Origin: Flavobacteriaceae bacterium
GTDB taxonomy: Bacteria > Bacteroidota > Bacteroidia > Flavobacteriales > Flavobacteriaceae
Assembly: GCA_018646605.1 (NCBI GenBank)
Contig: JABGUL010000025.1
Span: 1 to 55,961 of the forward strand
Direction: 5' to 3'
DNA length: 55,961 nt
A program made the position numbers and the translations under genes. The notes below the pieces were generated by a model. That model had not been told where the DNA came from and ran no database searches. It was given only the letters and a program-made list of their open reading frames with translations. Below, in pieces: positions 34,820 through 43,923 of this stretch (the first letter of the stretch is position 1; each line of letters opens with the position of its first letter).

Positions 34820-35116
34820 ATGTCTAAAATAGAAGAACAAAATTCAGGAAAAAAAGAAGGTGAAATTCGCTATTTAACTCCGTTAAATATCGATACATCT
34901 ACTCAAAAAAAATACTGTCGTTTTAAAAGAACTGGTATCAAGTATGTGGATTATAAAGATCCAGACTTTTTAATCAAGTTTGTAAACGAGCAAGGCAAAA
35001 TTTTACCACGAAGGTTAACAGGAACTTCATTGAAGTACCAACGTAAAGTTTCAGTGGCTGTAAAAAGAGCGCGTCATTTGGCATTAATGCCTTATGTTGC
35101 CGATATGTTAAAATAA
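34820..35116 (+). CDS. rpsR: 30S ribosomal protein S18
   Basis: A 98-aa small-subunit protein. The core [20 protein letters not shown] and the end [20 protein letters not shown], then [12 protein letters not shown], are the S18 signature. It has an N-terminal extension of about 25 charged residues ([20 protein letters not shown]) compared with the 75-aa E. coli protein, as is usual in Bacteroidota. Second gene of the S6-S18-L9 operon. Confidence 0.97.
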   Translation: MSKIEEQNSGKKEGEIRYLTPLNIDTSTQKKYCRFKRTGIKYVDYKDPDFLIKFVNEQGKILPRRLTGTSLKYQRKVSVAVKRARHLALMPYVADMLK

Positions 35117-35128
35117 TAATCACTCATC

Positions 35129-35584
35129 ATGGAATTAATATTAAAAGAAGACGTTCAAAATCTTGGATTTAAAGATGAAATCGTGAGTGTTAAAAATGGT
35201 TACGGTAGAAATTTTTTAATCCCAACGGGGGTTGCTGTTATGGCTACTGTGTCAGCTCGAAAAGTATTAGCTGAAAATCTAAAACAACGTGCATTCAAAG
35301 AAAAAGCAGTTGTTGATGAAGCAAAAGCTAGAGCTGAGAAAATCCAAGCACTTGAAATTAAAATCGCTTCCAAAGTAGGAAGTGGAGACAAACTTTTTGG
35401 ATCAATTTCTAATGCAGATCTTGCGTCTGCAATAAGCTCTAATGGCGATGATCTTGACAAGAAGTTTATTACACTACCTGGGAAAACAATCAAACGTTTA
35501 GGTAAATACGAGGCAACTATTCGGTTACATCGAGAAGTAAGTTTTGAATTTCCGTTTGAGATTGTGCCTGAAACGAAAGCTTAG
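35129..35584 (+). CDS. rplI: 50S ribosomal protein L9
   Basis: A 151-aa large-subunit protein at the base of the L1 stalk. The N-terminal domain has LILKEDVQNLGFKDEIVSVK and GYGRNFLIPTGVAVMAT, followed by the long connecting helix rich in Ala/Lys/Glu (residues 45-75). The C-terminal domain has KLFGSISNADLASAI and LGKYEATIRLHREV. Normal length. Last gene of the operon, with a terminator at 35593. Confidence 0.97.
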   Translation: MELILKEDVQNLGFKDEIVSVKNGYGRNFLIPTGVAVMATVSARKVLAENLKQRAFKEKAVVDEAKARAEKIQALEIKIASKVGSGDKLFGSISNADLASAISSNGDDLDKKFITLPGKTIKRLGKYEATIRLHREVSFEFPFEIVPETKA

Positions 35585-35592
35585 TAAAATTT

Positions 35593-35613
35593 AAACCCGC
35601 TTTATGTGGGTTT
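35593..35613 (+). terminator. Intrinsic terminator after rplI
   Basis: AAACCCGC (35593-35600) pairs with GTGGGTTT (35606-35613), with one G-U pair and a TTTAT loop, followed by a T run. It ends the ribosomal protein operon before the DUF6495 gene. Confidence 0.8.
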
Positions 35614-35634
35614 TTTTTATTCTAAAAAGTAAGA

Positions 35635-36117
35635 ATGAAATATCACAGGCTCACTGATTCTCAATTTATTGAAATGCATCATGAGTTTGCTATTTTTCTT
35701 GCATCCAATAGCATCGATAAAACAAAGTGGGACAGAATTAAAGAGACAGAACTTCATACTGTTGATTTACTTTTAGATGGTTTTAGTGATTTAGTTTGGG
35801 AAAAAATTCTAACGCAATGTTCAAATTTCGAATTTGCTACTAAAGATCAATTATTTCTTTTTAATACCCGTCTAGATGAGGTGGAAACCCTGATAGTAAA
35901 GGTGGTAAATGTCGATTACGATTTAACTACTTCTAAAGGTTTTGAATGGGTACTTAAAAATATACATTCCGAAACCGTTTCTTTATTTCATGCAACAAGA
36001 GCATATTCTCCATCAAGAAATGAATTTATATATTCTTATCTAAGGAAAGGAGCAGTACTTTCTGAAGGAATCTATTTTAAGGAGCTTAAAAGTTATTTTT
36101 TCAATTCGATAAAATAG
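35635..36117 (+). CDS. DUF6495 family protein
   Basis: A 160-aa soluble protein with no signal peptide. It follows the DUF6495 pattern: MKYHRLTDSQFIEMHHEFAI-like start, ASNSIDKTKWDRIK, LLLDGFSDLVWEKIL, ENLETLIVK-like strand and FHATRAYSPSRNEFIYSYL near the end. The family is typical of Flavobacteriia and has no known activity; it is usually found beside hisS, as here (26 nt upstream). It may be co-transcribed with hisS. Confidence 0.8.
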   Translation: MKYHRLTDSQFIEMHHEFAIFLASNSIDKTKWDRIKETELHTVDLLLDGFSDLVWEKILTQCSNFEFATKDQLFLFNTRLDEVETLIVKVVNVDYDLTTSKGFEWVLKNIHSETVSLFHATRAYSPSRNEFIYSYLRKGAVLSEGIYFKELKSYFFNSIK

Positions 36118-36143
36118 AAGATATTTGTGGTAGATTAACCATT

Positions 36144-37514
36144 ATGGCAATTAAACCCGCAACACCCAAAGGTACCCGAGATTTTTCAGCAACTGAAATT
36201 GCAAAAAGAAACTACATTAGAGGCGTTCTGCAAAGCACCTTTGAATACTTTGGCTTTCAGCCTATAGAAACTCCATCTTTTGAACGTTTAGAAACGCTAA
36301 CGGGAGTATACGGAGAAGAAGGGGATCGATTGGTTTTTAAAATTCTAAATTCAGGCGAGAAGGTTAAAAAAGCAGATACTGAAGCCTTAGCGTCTGGAGC
36401 CTATCAAAAATTTTCTAGGTCTTTGTCTGAAAAGGCCTTGCGATATGATTTGACAGTTCCTTTTGCTCGTTACGTTGCCCAGCATCAAAACGAACTGACC
36501 TTTCCTTTTAGACGTTATCAGATTCAGCCAGTATGGCGTGCAGACCGTCCACAGCATGGACGTTTCCAGGAGTTTTATCAATGTGATGCTGATATTGTAG
36601 GAGATCGTTCTTTGTGGCAAGAAGTGGAGGTTTTAGCTTTATATGATAAAGCTTTTTCTGATTTAAAAATAGAAGGGGTAAGTTTAAAAGTCAATCACAG
36701 AAAAATTTTAGCAGGTATTGCGGGAAAATTAGGAGCAGAGGAACGTTTAATTGATTTTACAATCGCATTAGATAAGTTAGATAAAATAGGCAAGGAGGGA
36801 GTTTTTGAGGAATTAAAATCCAAAGGTTTTAATGCTGGAGCTCTTCAATTGCTGGAAGAACTTCTTTCACTTCAAGGAACTGCATCAGAACAGCTTGATG
36901 TTTTAAAATCTATTCTTGCAGATCAGCCTGAAGGAATTAAAGGGATTGAAGAATTAGAATTTATTTTCAACCAGTTTAATGATAATGCTTTACACTCAGT
37001 ACAACTCAATTTTGATTTGACTTTAGCAAGAGGCTTACATTATTATACTGGGATGATAGTGGAAGTAAGTGCACCCGCTAATATCAAAATGGGTTCTATT
37101 GGTGGAGGTGGTCGCTATGATGATTTAACAGCAACTTTTGGTTTAAACAACATGAGTGGAATTGGGATCTCATTTGGTTTTGAGCGAATCTATTTAGTTA
37201 TGGAAGAGTTACATCTTTTTCCTGAAGAGTTACTTCCGGGTACAGAAGTATTGTTTGCCAACTTTGGTTCATTAGCAGCATCTACTGCCTATAGTTATGT
37301 TTCAAAATTAAGAAAACTTAATTGTTCTAGTGAATTATATCCTTCTGAATCAAAACTCAAGAAACAATTAGGGTATGCAAATCAAAAAGGAATTCAAAAA
37401 GTGGTTCTTATTGGAGAGGAAGAAATAAAACAAAAGACTTTTATCCTAAAGGATATGAAACTAGGAAACCAAACAACACATCCCTTGGCAGATTTAATTT
37501 CAATTCTTACTTGA
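36144..37514 (+). CDS. hisS: Histidyl-tRNA synthetase
   Basis: A 456-aa class II aminoacyl-tRNA synthetase that charges tRNA-His. Motif 1 is near PIETPSFERLETL. Motif 2 contains RYQIQPVWRADRPQHGRFQE followed by FYQCDADIVG. The His-specific loops are GLHYYTGMIVEV and GSIGGGGRYDDL. Motif 3 is GIGISFGFERIYLVM. The C-terminal anticodon-binding domain covers about 365-456. Length is normal for the bacterial form. The last 8 nt overlap the end of the convergent desaturase-like gene. Confidence 0.97.
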   Translation: MAIKPATPKGTRDFSATEIAKRNYIRGVLQSTFEYFGFQPIETPSFERLETLTGVYGEEGDRLVFKILNSGEKVKKADTEALASGAYQKFSRSLSEKALRYDLTVPFARYVAQHQNELTFPFRRYQIQPVWRADRPQHGRFQEFYQCDADIVGDRSLWQEVEVLALYDKAFSDLKIEGVSLKVNHRKILAGIAGKLGAEERLIDFTIALDKLDKIGKEGVFEELKSKGFNAGALQLLEELLSLQGTASEQLDVLKSILADQPEGIKGIEELEFIFNQFNDNALHSVQLNFDLTLARGLHYYTGMIVEVSAPANIKMGSIGGGGRYDDLTATFGLNNMSGIGISFGFERIYLVMEELHLFPEELLPGTEVLFANFGSLAASTAYSYVSKLRKLNCSSELYPSESKLKKQLGYANQKGIQKVVLIGEEEIKQKTFILKDMKLGNQTTHPLADLISILT

Positions 37515-38352
37515 TCTCAGTCTCTGGAGCTAATGTTGGCTTCGAATAAGTTTGAAAGGGTTGTTTTAGAAGTGTTTTAATTTTTCCATTTGCTTCCTCA
37601 TCAAAAAAGACATCTACCCCATACACTAATTTTTCTCGATCAAAGGGCAAGTAGGTTCCAAATAAACGATCCCAAAAAGAGAAAATATTACCAAAATTGG
37701 CATCTGTATATGGAAGACGATAATGGTGGTGTGTTTTGTGCATGTCTGGAGACACGATAAAATAACTCAAAAATAAATCTAGCTTCTTTGGGAGCTTAAT
37801 GTTTGCATGATTAAACTGAGTTAATACAAGAGAGAGTGATTGGTAGAGCATAACAATACCCATGTTAGCACCAATAATAAAAACTCCAAAAAGTGTAAAT
37901 CCAAAACGTATAAAACTTTCTAAGGGATGGTGCCTATTCGCGGTAGTGGTATCTACTTTATGATCACTATGGTGCACCAAATGGATCATCCACAAGGGTT
38001 TTACCTTATGTTCTGTCCAATGTGCTAAATAAGCTCCTACTAAATCTAAAAGCATTAAACCTAGAGTTACTTCAAGCCAAAGAGGCATTTCAGGGAGCCA
38101 GTGTAAAAGGCCAAATTCATTCGAAATCACCCAGTCTGAAGTTGATAAAAGTAAAAAAGCAAGAAGAAAATTAATGACTATCGTTGTTCCTGTAAAAAAA
38201 AGATTAGGAAGGGCATGTTTCCATTTTTTATAGTTAAACTTCATTAAAGGAAGACTTCCTTCTACAACCCAAAATAGAGTTAACCCTCCTACTAGTATTA
38301 AACTTCTGTGCAAGGAAGGAATCGTTTCAAAATACTTCATTATCATCTCCAT
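37507..38352 (-). CDS. Sterol desaturase/fatty acid hydroxylase family membrane protein
   Basis: A 281-aa membrane di-iron enzyme of the fatty acid hydroxylase superfamily. Helices are seen near residues 14-35, 48-70, 88-112 and 150-185. The three histidine clusters are present: HWTEH (about 130), HLVHHSDH with NRHHPLE downstream, and HKTHHHYRLPYTDANFG (about 220). After these comes FWDRLFGTYLPFDREKL, the usual C-terminal motif. It should hydroxylate or desaturate a lipid using O2, but the substrate cannot be named. The start MEMIMKYF has two nearby ATG codons (38352 and 38343), either of which is possible. Confidence 0.88.
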   Translation of the reverse strand: MEMIMKYFETIPSLHRSLILVGGLTLFWVVEGSLPLMKFNYKKWKHALPNLFFTGTTIVINFLLAFLLLSTSDWVISNEFGLLHWLPEMPLWLEVTLGLMLLDLVGAYLAHWTEHKVKPLWMIHLVHHSDHKVDTTTANRHHPLESFIRFGFTLFGVFIIGANMGIVMLYQSLSLVLTQFNHANIKLPKKLDLFLSYFIVSPDMHKTHHHYRLPYTDANFGNIFSFWDRLFGTYLPFDREKLVYGVDVFFDEEANGKIKTLLKQPFQTYSKPTLAPETEIK

Positions 38353-38446
38353 TTGATCCTATTTTTAACTAAAATACAAAAATCAGTATTAATTATTCAT
38401 CTTAATTTTTTTTTAATTAATTTAATACAGAATTTAAATAATCTAT

Positions 38447-39760
38447 ATGAAGCGTAAAGAATTTATTAAGCAGTCTGTTTTGATTGCAGGTGCTGGCATG
38501 ACTTACCCTACGTATGCTTCATTGCTAAATAGGTCTGCTATTATCGGCGCAAATGATCGTCTTAGATTTGGTGCCATTGGAATAAATGGAATGGGTTGGG
38601 CTGATACCAAAGCGCTTTTAAAAGTACCAAATGTTGAATTAGTAGCCATTTGTGATGTAGATCAAAATGTGTTAGAAAAGCGAAAAACAGAGCTTGATAA
38701 AAAAGGTATTTTTGTAAAGATATATTCTGATTACAGGAAATTATTAGAACAAAAAGATATAGATGCTGTGGTCATTGGAACTCCAGATCACTGGCATGCA
38801 CTAATGATGATTCATGCCTCGGAAGCAGGAAAACATATCTACGTTGAAAAGCCCATCGGTAACTCTATTGGTGAATGTCGGTCTATGGTGGGTGCACAAG
38901 AACGGTATGGTAATGTAGTTCAAGTTGGTCAGTGGCAACGAAGTCAGCAACATTTTCAAGATGCAGTTAATTACATTAAAACCGGGGTTTTGGGCCCCAT
39001 ACGTACAGTAAAAGTTTGGTGTTATCAGGGCTGGATGCGTCCTGATCCTATTGTAGCCAATAGCGCACCACCAAAAGGTGTAGATTATAAAAGTTGGTTA
39101 GGACCTGCTCCAATTATTCCTTTTAATTCAAGTCGTTTTCATTTTCATTTTCGCTGGTTTTGGGATTATGCAGGTGGACTAATGACTGATTGGGGTGTTC
39201 ATTTGTTAGACTATGCCCTTTTAGGAATGGAGGCTTCCTTGCCAAAATCAATTGTAGGGCTTGGTGGAAAATATGCTTATCCTAATTTGGCTGAGGAGAC
39301 CCCTGATACCTTGACAACACTTTATGAATTTGATAATTTCAATCTTGTTTGGGATTCTGCAATGGGAATCGATAACGGTTCTTATGGACGGGATCACGGA
39401 ATTGCCTTTATAGGAAATAATGCAACCTTGATACTAAATCGTGGAGGTTGGGAAGTAATAGAAGAGCGACAAAGTGAAAATAAAGTTGCAAAACCCCTAG
39501 TAAAGCCAAGTGATAATGGTTTAGATAAACATGCTCAAAATTTTATTGATGCCATACGATCAAATACTCCCCAGTCCGTAAATTGTTCTGTTCAACAAGG
39601 CGCTCATGTTGCCACCGTTGCTCAAATGGGTAACATCTCCTACCGTTCAGGTCAAAAGGTGGTGTGGGATCAAAATGCAAGTCAGTTTACTGATTCAGCT
39701 ATCAATAGAGAATACCTAACTAGTAAATACCAAAACGGGTATCTTTTACCAATGTTTTAA
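38447..39760 (+). CDS. Exported Gfo/Idh/MocA family oxidoreductase (first copy)
   Basis: A 437-aa NAD(P)-dependent sugar oxidoreductase. The N-terminus (MKRKEFIKQSVLIAGAGM) is a Tat-like signal with KR in place of RR. The Rossmann part has FGAIGINGMG, VAICDVDQNV, and VVIGTPDHWHALMMIHA; the EKP motif is in HIYVEKPIGNS (about residue 143). The C-terminal domain holds WDYAGGLMTDWGVHLLD with the usual Asp/His pair. Secreted members of this family oxidise sugars and glycosides at C3 in Bacteroidota. The DUF1080 gene starts 11 nt after its stop, which supports that pathway. Confidence 0.9.
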   Translation: MKRKEFIKQSVLIAGAGMTYPTYASLLNRSAIIGANDRLRFGAIGINGMGWADTKALLKVPNVELVAICDVDQNVLEKRKTELDKKGIFVKIYSDYRKLLEQKDIDAVVIGTPDHWHALMMIHASEAGKHIYVEKPIGNSIGECRSMVGAQERYGNVVQVGQWQRSQQHFQDAVNYIKTGVLGPIRTVKVWCYQGWMRPDPIVANSAPPKGVDYKSWLGPAPIIPFNSSRFHFHFRWFWDYAGGLMTDWGVHLLDYALLGMEASLPKSIVGLGGKYAYPNLAEETPDTLTTLYEFDNFNLVWDSAMGIDNGSYGRDHGIAFIGNNATLILNRGGWEVIEERQSENKVAKPLVKPSDNGLDKHAQNFIDAIRSNTPQSVNCSVQQGAHVATVAQMGNISYRSGQKVVWDQNASQFTDSAINREYLTSKYQNGYLLPMF

Positions 39761-39771
39761 CATCAAGTTTT

Positions 39772-40530
39772 ATGAAATACTTATTTATATGCCTGCTAGT
39801 AGTAAATGTGTTATTTGCTCAAGAAAAAATGAAGCCTGAGGATACCGAAGTTTGGGAGCCTGAACCCAAGGTAGTTTCTCCAGGAGTCTTTTATTCTCCT
39901 CCTAGCGATGCAGAGGTGCTTTATGATGGTACTAATTTTTCTAAATGGTGGCATGAAAAGTCTAGAGTTGAAGTGCAGTGGAAAATGAACCCAGACAAAT
40001 CAATGACAGTTAAACCTGGGACAGGTTCTATAGAAACAATAAATGAACATGGTTCTATTCAATTACATATTGAATGGAAATCTCCAACGATTATAAAAGG
40101 AGAGGGTCAAGGACGTGGAAATAGTGGAATTATTTTTCAGCGACGTTATGAAGTTCAAGTTCTAGACAGCTACAATAATAGGACCTATTCTAACGGTCAA
40201 GCTTCCTCAATATATAAGCAATATATTCCTTTGGTAAATGCAGTTCGTCCTCCTGGTGAATGGCAGGTTTATGATATTGTTTTTAATGAGCCGGAGTTTG
40301 ATGCTACAGGAAAAACAACAAAACCAGGTAATTTCACTGTTTTTTTAAACGGTATACTTGTGCAAAACAATGTTGAGATTTTGGGAACTACAGAATATAT
40401 AGGAAAACCTAAAACTGATCGTGATGCAATGCCAGGTTATAATGGGACATCCAAGAATCAACGTACACTTTTGCTTCAAGACCATGGTGATCTAGTTAGT
40501 TATAGAAACATTTGGATGCGAAAGCTTTAA
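39772..40530 (+). CDS. DUF1080 family 3-keto-glycoside hydrolase-like protein, exported
   Basis: A 252-aa exported protein with a signal peptide (about residues 1-16) and a DUF1080 concanavalin-like domain. Its pattern is LYDGTNFSKWW, then QLHIEWKSP, then GRGNSGIIFQRRYEVQVLDS, then PPGEWQVYDIVFNEPEF, then GNFTVFLNGILVQNN, with C-terminal LLQDHGDLVSYRNIWMRKL. Members of this family have been described as 3-keto-disaccharide or 3-keto-glycoside hydrolases. It is 11 nt downstream of a Gfo/Idh/MocA oxidoreductase gene that could supply the 3-keto substrate. No polysaccharide transporter genes adjoin it. Confidence 0.88.
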   Translation: MKYLFICLLVVNVLFAQEKMKPEDTEVWEPEPKVVSPGVFYSPPSDAEVLYDGTNFSKWWHEKSRVEVQWKMNPDKSMTVKPGTGSIETINEHGSIQLHIEWKSPTIIKGEGQGRGNSGIIFQRRYEVQVLDSYNNRTYSNGQASSIYKQYIPLVNAVRPPGEWQVYDIVFNEPEFDATGKTTKPGNFTVFLNGILVQNNVEILGTTEYIGKPKTDRDAMPGYNGTSKNQRTLLLQDHGDLVSYRNIWMRKL

Positions 40531-40551
40531 TCTTATTGATTGCAAGTTTTT

Positions 40552-42213
40552 TTATTTAAACTTTTTCTTCTTAAAGTTTTTCTTTGGAGAAAAAGTTTTA
40601 CCCTTTTTAGTCAGTTCAACGCTTACCTTGCGATCATCCATTATAAGATTATCAAAAGATTTTAGGACATGGTCTCTATGGTCTTTATGTGTCGAAAAGA
40701 AAGAAAAGTTTTTCATTACTTCAACTTGAAAAACATCATCGGGCCCTAATTTTAGAAAAGAACGCAAAAAGTCTTTGAGTGTAGTCCACTCATATTGATC
40801 TCTTGCTCCTACATTTATAAAGAACCTGTCCTTGTCTTGGGGGGCATTTATTTTTCTATCGGAACGTCTGTCAGAGGAGCGATCTGAGCGATCATCTCGA
40901 CTAAATTCTATTGCTTTAGGATGTAAGTCAAAGTTTTTGAATTCTTTAGACAACATCATTTCAATTAATGTTTCTTTTGAAATATCCTCCAATGCTTTAA
41001 TAGCAAGTGGGAGATGATTGTGTAAATCACTCTTGATTGGGATATTTTTAACTTGATCTGTCCAATGAATAACTTTAGAAGTTAATACCTCTTCTGGTGA
41101 AGGCATTTCCAATTCTGTTAATTTGGTTTGTAATTTATTTTCGATCAACTTAATTTTTCTTCGGTCAGATTTGGTGACAAAAATGATAGAAGTACCTAAT
41201 TTTCCGGCTCTACCTGTTCTTCCGCTTCGGTGAGTGTAGGTTTCAATTTCATCAGGAAGTTGGTAGTTTATAACGTGAGTTAAATCATCCACATCAATTC
41301 CCCGAGCAGCAACATCTGTTGCAATTAGTAATTGAATTCTTTTCTTTCGAAAGGACTGCATTACAATATCACGTTGGTTTTGACTTAAGTCACCGTGAAT
41401 TGCTGCAGCTTTATAGCCGTCTTGAATTAGTTTTTCTGCTACTTTTTGGGTTTCAATTTTAGTACGACAAAATACTACCCCAAAGAGGTCGGTATTCATA
41501 CTCACTACTGCCCTAAGGGCATTGTAACGTTCTCTTGCAGCTACTATGAAATACTGGTGGTCAATATTTTTAGCACTTGAATTTTTGGTACCTACAGTAA
41601 TTTCAATAGGTTTTTTCATGAATTTTTTTGCAATCGTATTTACCTCTGGAGGCATTGTTGCAGAAAATAACCATGAATTTTTACTTTTTGGAGTATGGGT
41701 TAATATGTCTTTAATATCTTCATAAAATCCCATGTTCAGCATTTCATCGGCCTCATCTAAAACACAGTATTGGATTGCGCTGATGTCAACCAATCGTCTT
41801 CCAATCATATCTTTCAAACGTCCTGGTGTAGCCACAACAATCTGAGCTCCACGCCTTATTTTATTGGCTTGTTCTTGGATATTGGCACCTCCATAGATAG
41901 CGACAATATTTATGTTTTTTAACGCTTGGCCATAGATTCCCATTTCGTTTGTAATCTGTAAGCACAATTCACGAGTAGGAGCCAGAATTAACCCTTGGGT
42001 TGTTCTTTGTTTTGCGTCTATCCTTTGTAGCATAGGAAATCCAAATGCTGCTGTTTTACCAGTTCCTGTTTGAGCTAATGCTACAAGGTCGGTATTTTGT
42101 TCTAGTAATATTGGAATTACTTTGTCTTGAACCTCCGTTGGAGTTTCGAATCCTAGTTTTTCTACGGCTTTTAGAAGTTCCGTATTGAGTCCTAGGGACT
42201 TAAAAGTTGTCAT
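40552..42213 (-). CDS. DEAD-box RNA helicase with DbpA-type RNA-binding tail
   Basis: A 553-aa ATP-dependent RNA helicase. The helicase core has the Q motif (GFETPTEVQ), AQTGTGKTAAF (about residue 46), PTRELCLQI, TPGRLKD, VLDEADEMLNMGF, SATMPPE, ATDVAARGIDVD and HRSGRTGRAG. Between core and tail is a charged Arg/Asp/Ser stretch (about residues 440-460). The tail (about 465-540, FINVGARDQYEWTTLKDFLR and on) is a DbpA/CsdA-type RNA-binding domain, and the end is lysine-rich. This layout fits cold-shock/ribosome-assembly helicases of the DeaD/CsdA type. A strong promoter lies just upstream at 42231-42260. The stop faces the DUF1080 gene with a 21-nt gap. Confidence 0.94.
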   Translation of the reverse strand: MTTFKSLGLNTELLKAVEKLGFETPTEVQDKVIPILLEQNTDLVALAQTGTGKTAAFGFPMLQRIDAKQRTTQGLILAPTRELCLQITNEMGIYGQALKNINIVAIYGGANIQEQANKIRRGAQIVVATPGRLKDMIGRRLVDISAIQYCVLDEADEMLNMGFYEDIKDILTHTPKSKNSWLFSATMPPEVNTIAKKFMKKPIEITVGTKNSSAKNIDHQYFIVAARERYNALRAVVSMNTDLFGVVFCRTKIETQKVAEKLIQDGYKAAAIHGDLSQNQRDIVMQSFRKKRIQLLIATDVAARGIDVDDLTHVINYQLPDEIETYTHRSGRTGRAGKLGTSIIFVTKSDRRKIKLIENKLQTKLTELEMPSPEEVLTSKVIHWTDQVKNIPIKSDLHNHLPLAIKALEDISKETLIEMMLSKEFKNFDLHPKAIEFSRDDRSDRSSDRRSDRKINAPQDKDRFFINVGARDQYEWTTLKDFLRSFLKLGPDDVFQVEVMKNFSFFSTHKDHRDHVLKSFDNLIMDDRKVSVELTKKGKTFSPKKNFKKKKFK

Positions 42214-42230
42214 AAATAGTATTCTGGCTG

Positions 42231-42260
42231 CAAAAGTAGTCTAAATTAAGTGGTTCTCAA
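42231..42260 (-). promoter_or_regulatory. Promoter of the DEAD-box helicase gene
   Basis: On the minus strand TTG (42260-42258), 19 nt, then TACTTTTG (42238-42231), a complete Bacteroidota -33/-7 pair. The -7 box ends 17 nt before the ATG at 42213. Confidence 0.75.
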
Positions 42261-42304
42261 TTCTTTTATGACTTATTTTAATTTAAGTTAGTAGTATTAT
42301 AAAA

Positions 42305-42333
42305 AAAAGCCCTGCTTTTTTGGCAGGACTTTT
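42305..42333 (-). terminator. Intrinsic terminator after the second Gfo/Idh/MocA gene
   Basis: On the minus strand AAAAGTCCTGC (42333-42323) pairs with GCAGGGCTTTT (42315-42305), with one G-U pair, and runs into T residues. It separates the oxidoreductase gene (stop at 42354) from the helicase promoter. Confidence 0.8.
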
Positions 42334-42353
42334 AGAGTTCAAAAGATCAAAAT

Positions 42354-43808
42354 TTAGATTTTGAAACCTTCTCTGTATTCACGAGTTACAAATTGATTCG
42401 CGGCTTCAAGGTTAGTGATTTTCATATTTTCACCATCCCATAAGAGTTTTTTACGAGCATAATAATCCATTCGACCATTTGCCTTTTCTTCGCGAAGCAT
42501 AAAACTACGAATGGCTAAATTACCCATTAAAACTGTTTCCGTCATTGGTCCAGCATAATCAAAAGAGGAAGTTAATCCTAAATGCTCTTTACTGTTAAAC
42601 CCAGCTTTACATGCATCCACCCATTTGCGTTGATGACCGTATTCTGGTTCAATCATTTCTTCAACTTCAGGGCCAAAATCTGTTGAACCATCATTTAAAA
42701 ATAATTTTGGCATTAAAGGGGAGCTATCATTAATATTGGTTGTTATTATTCCTTTTTCTCCAATCATTAATACCCCATTAGCACTATCAGTTCCACCAAT
42801 ATCACTATTTGCAGGAATAATGTCTGGGTGTGGAGGACGAATCCCACCATCACTCCAGCTCATTAAAATTGGAGATTTGCTTTTTTCTGTAGCATCAAAA
42901 TTGATACTTATCAACGAAGAGGGAGGGCATCCTTCGGGTAAGTAATCTGCATTCCACATTTGTGAATATACACTTCCTACGCTGCATTCAGCCGAAGTAG
43001 GATATTTTAAACCTAGCGTTCGGAAAGGGATGTCGATTAAATGACACCCTACGTCTCCGAGAGCTCCTGTTCCATAATCCCACCATCCACGCCAGCTAAA
43101 TGGGTGCATGTTAGGTGTATAAGGTTTTTCTTTTGCAGGTCCTAGCCATAAATCCCAATTTAAAGCGTCTGGCTTCATGCTTGGGTTTGGCTGTGGCATT
43201 GGAACTCCTTGAGGCCATACGGGTCTGTTGGTCCATATTTTAACTTCAGAAATAGCCCCAACTGCGTCGGTATCAATCCAATTCTGAACCATATTGAGTA
43301 ATGGGTTTGATCCTCCTTGATTTCCCATCTGAGTAACAACTTTTTGTTCTCTTGCCATTTCCGTTAAAAGACGCGCTTCTCTGATGTTATGGGTCATCGG
43401 TTTTTGAACATATACATGCTTACCTCTTTGCATTGCAAATGCTGCTGCGGGTCCATGAACATGGTCTGGTGTTGAAATAGTTACTGCATCAATATCTTTT
43501 TCTTTATCCAGCATGACACGATAGTCAGCATATTGTTTTGCCGTTGGGAATTTTTTAGCAGTACGGGATGCACTTCCAGAGAAATCTACATCACAAAGAG
43601 CAACTACCCGCTCTCTTCCTTGAACGGAAGCATTACTTATATCACTAGCTCCTTTTCCTCCAGAACCAATTGCTGCTAAATTTAGCTGATCACTAGGTGA
43701 AATATAGCCTGGTCCTCCTAAAACATGTCTAGGAACAATCATTATGGATGATGCTAGAACTCCTTTTTTTAAAAATTCTCTTCTTGAATCCTTATTGTTT
43801 TTTTTCAT
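42354..43808 (-). CDS. Tat-exported Gfo/Idh/MocA family oxidoreductase (second copy)
   Basis: A 484-aa NAD(P)-dependent oxidoreductase with a true twin-arginine signal (SRREFLKKGVLASSIMIVP, residues 8-26). The Rossmann part has LAAIGSGGKGASD, VALCDVDFSGS and TISTPDHVHGPAAAFA. The usual EKP motif reads QKP in HVYVQKPMTHN, as in a known subgroup of secreted members. The C-terminal domain has FSWRGWWDYGTGALGDVGCH and GEKGIITTN. It is longer than and clearly different from the copy at 38447. It is divergent from the MFS gene with a 115-nt gap. It probably oxidises a sugar or glycoside in the periplasm; the substrate is unknown. Confidence 0.92.
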   Translation of the reverse strand: MKKNNKDSRREFLKKGVLASSIMIVPRHVLGGPGYISPSDQLNLAAIGSGGKGASDISNASVQGRERVVALCDVDFSGSASRTAKKFPTAKQYADYRVMLDKEKDIDAVTISTPDHVHGPAAAFAMQRGKHVYVQKPMTHNIREARLLTEMAREQKVVTQMGNQGGSNPLLNMVQNWIDTDAVGAISEVKIWTNRPVWPQGVPMPQPNPSMKPDALNWDLWLGPAKEKPYTPNMHPFSWRGWWDYGTGALGDVGCHLIDIPFRTLGLKYPTSAECSVGSVYSQMWNADYLPEGCPPSSLISINFDATEKSKSPILMSWSDGGIRPPHPDIIPANSDIGGTDSANGVLMIGEKGIITTNINDSSPLMPKLFLNDGSTDFGPEVEEMIEPEYGHQRKWVDACKAGFNSKEHLGLTSSFDYAGPMTETVLMGNLAIRSFMLREEKANGRMDYYARKKLLWDGENMKITNLEAANQFVTREYREGFKI

Positions 43809-43923
43809 TTTATTTTGGTTAGTGTGAATTGTTAATCTAAATATAGCTTTTTTTGTATAATTTTTCTATTCAAAAACTTTGGATTATAAAAATAGAGCGG
43901 ATATTTGATATTAAATTATCAAT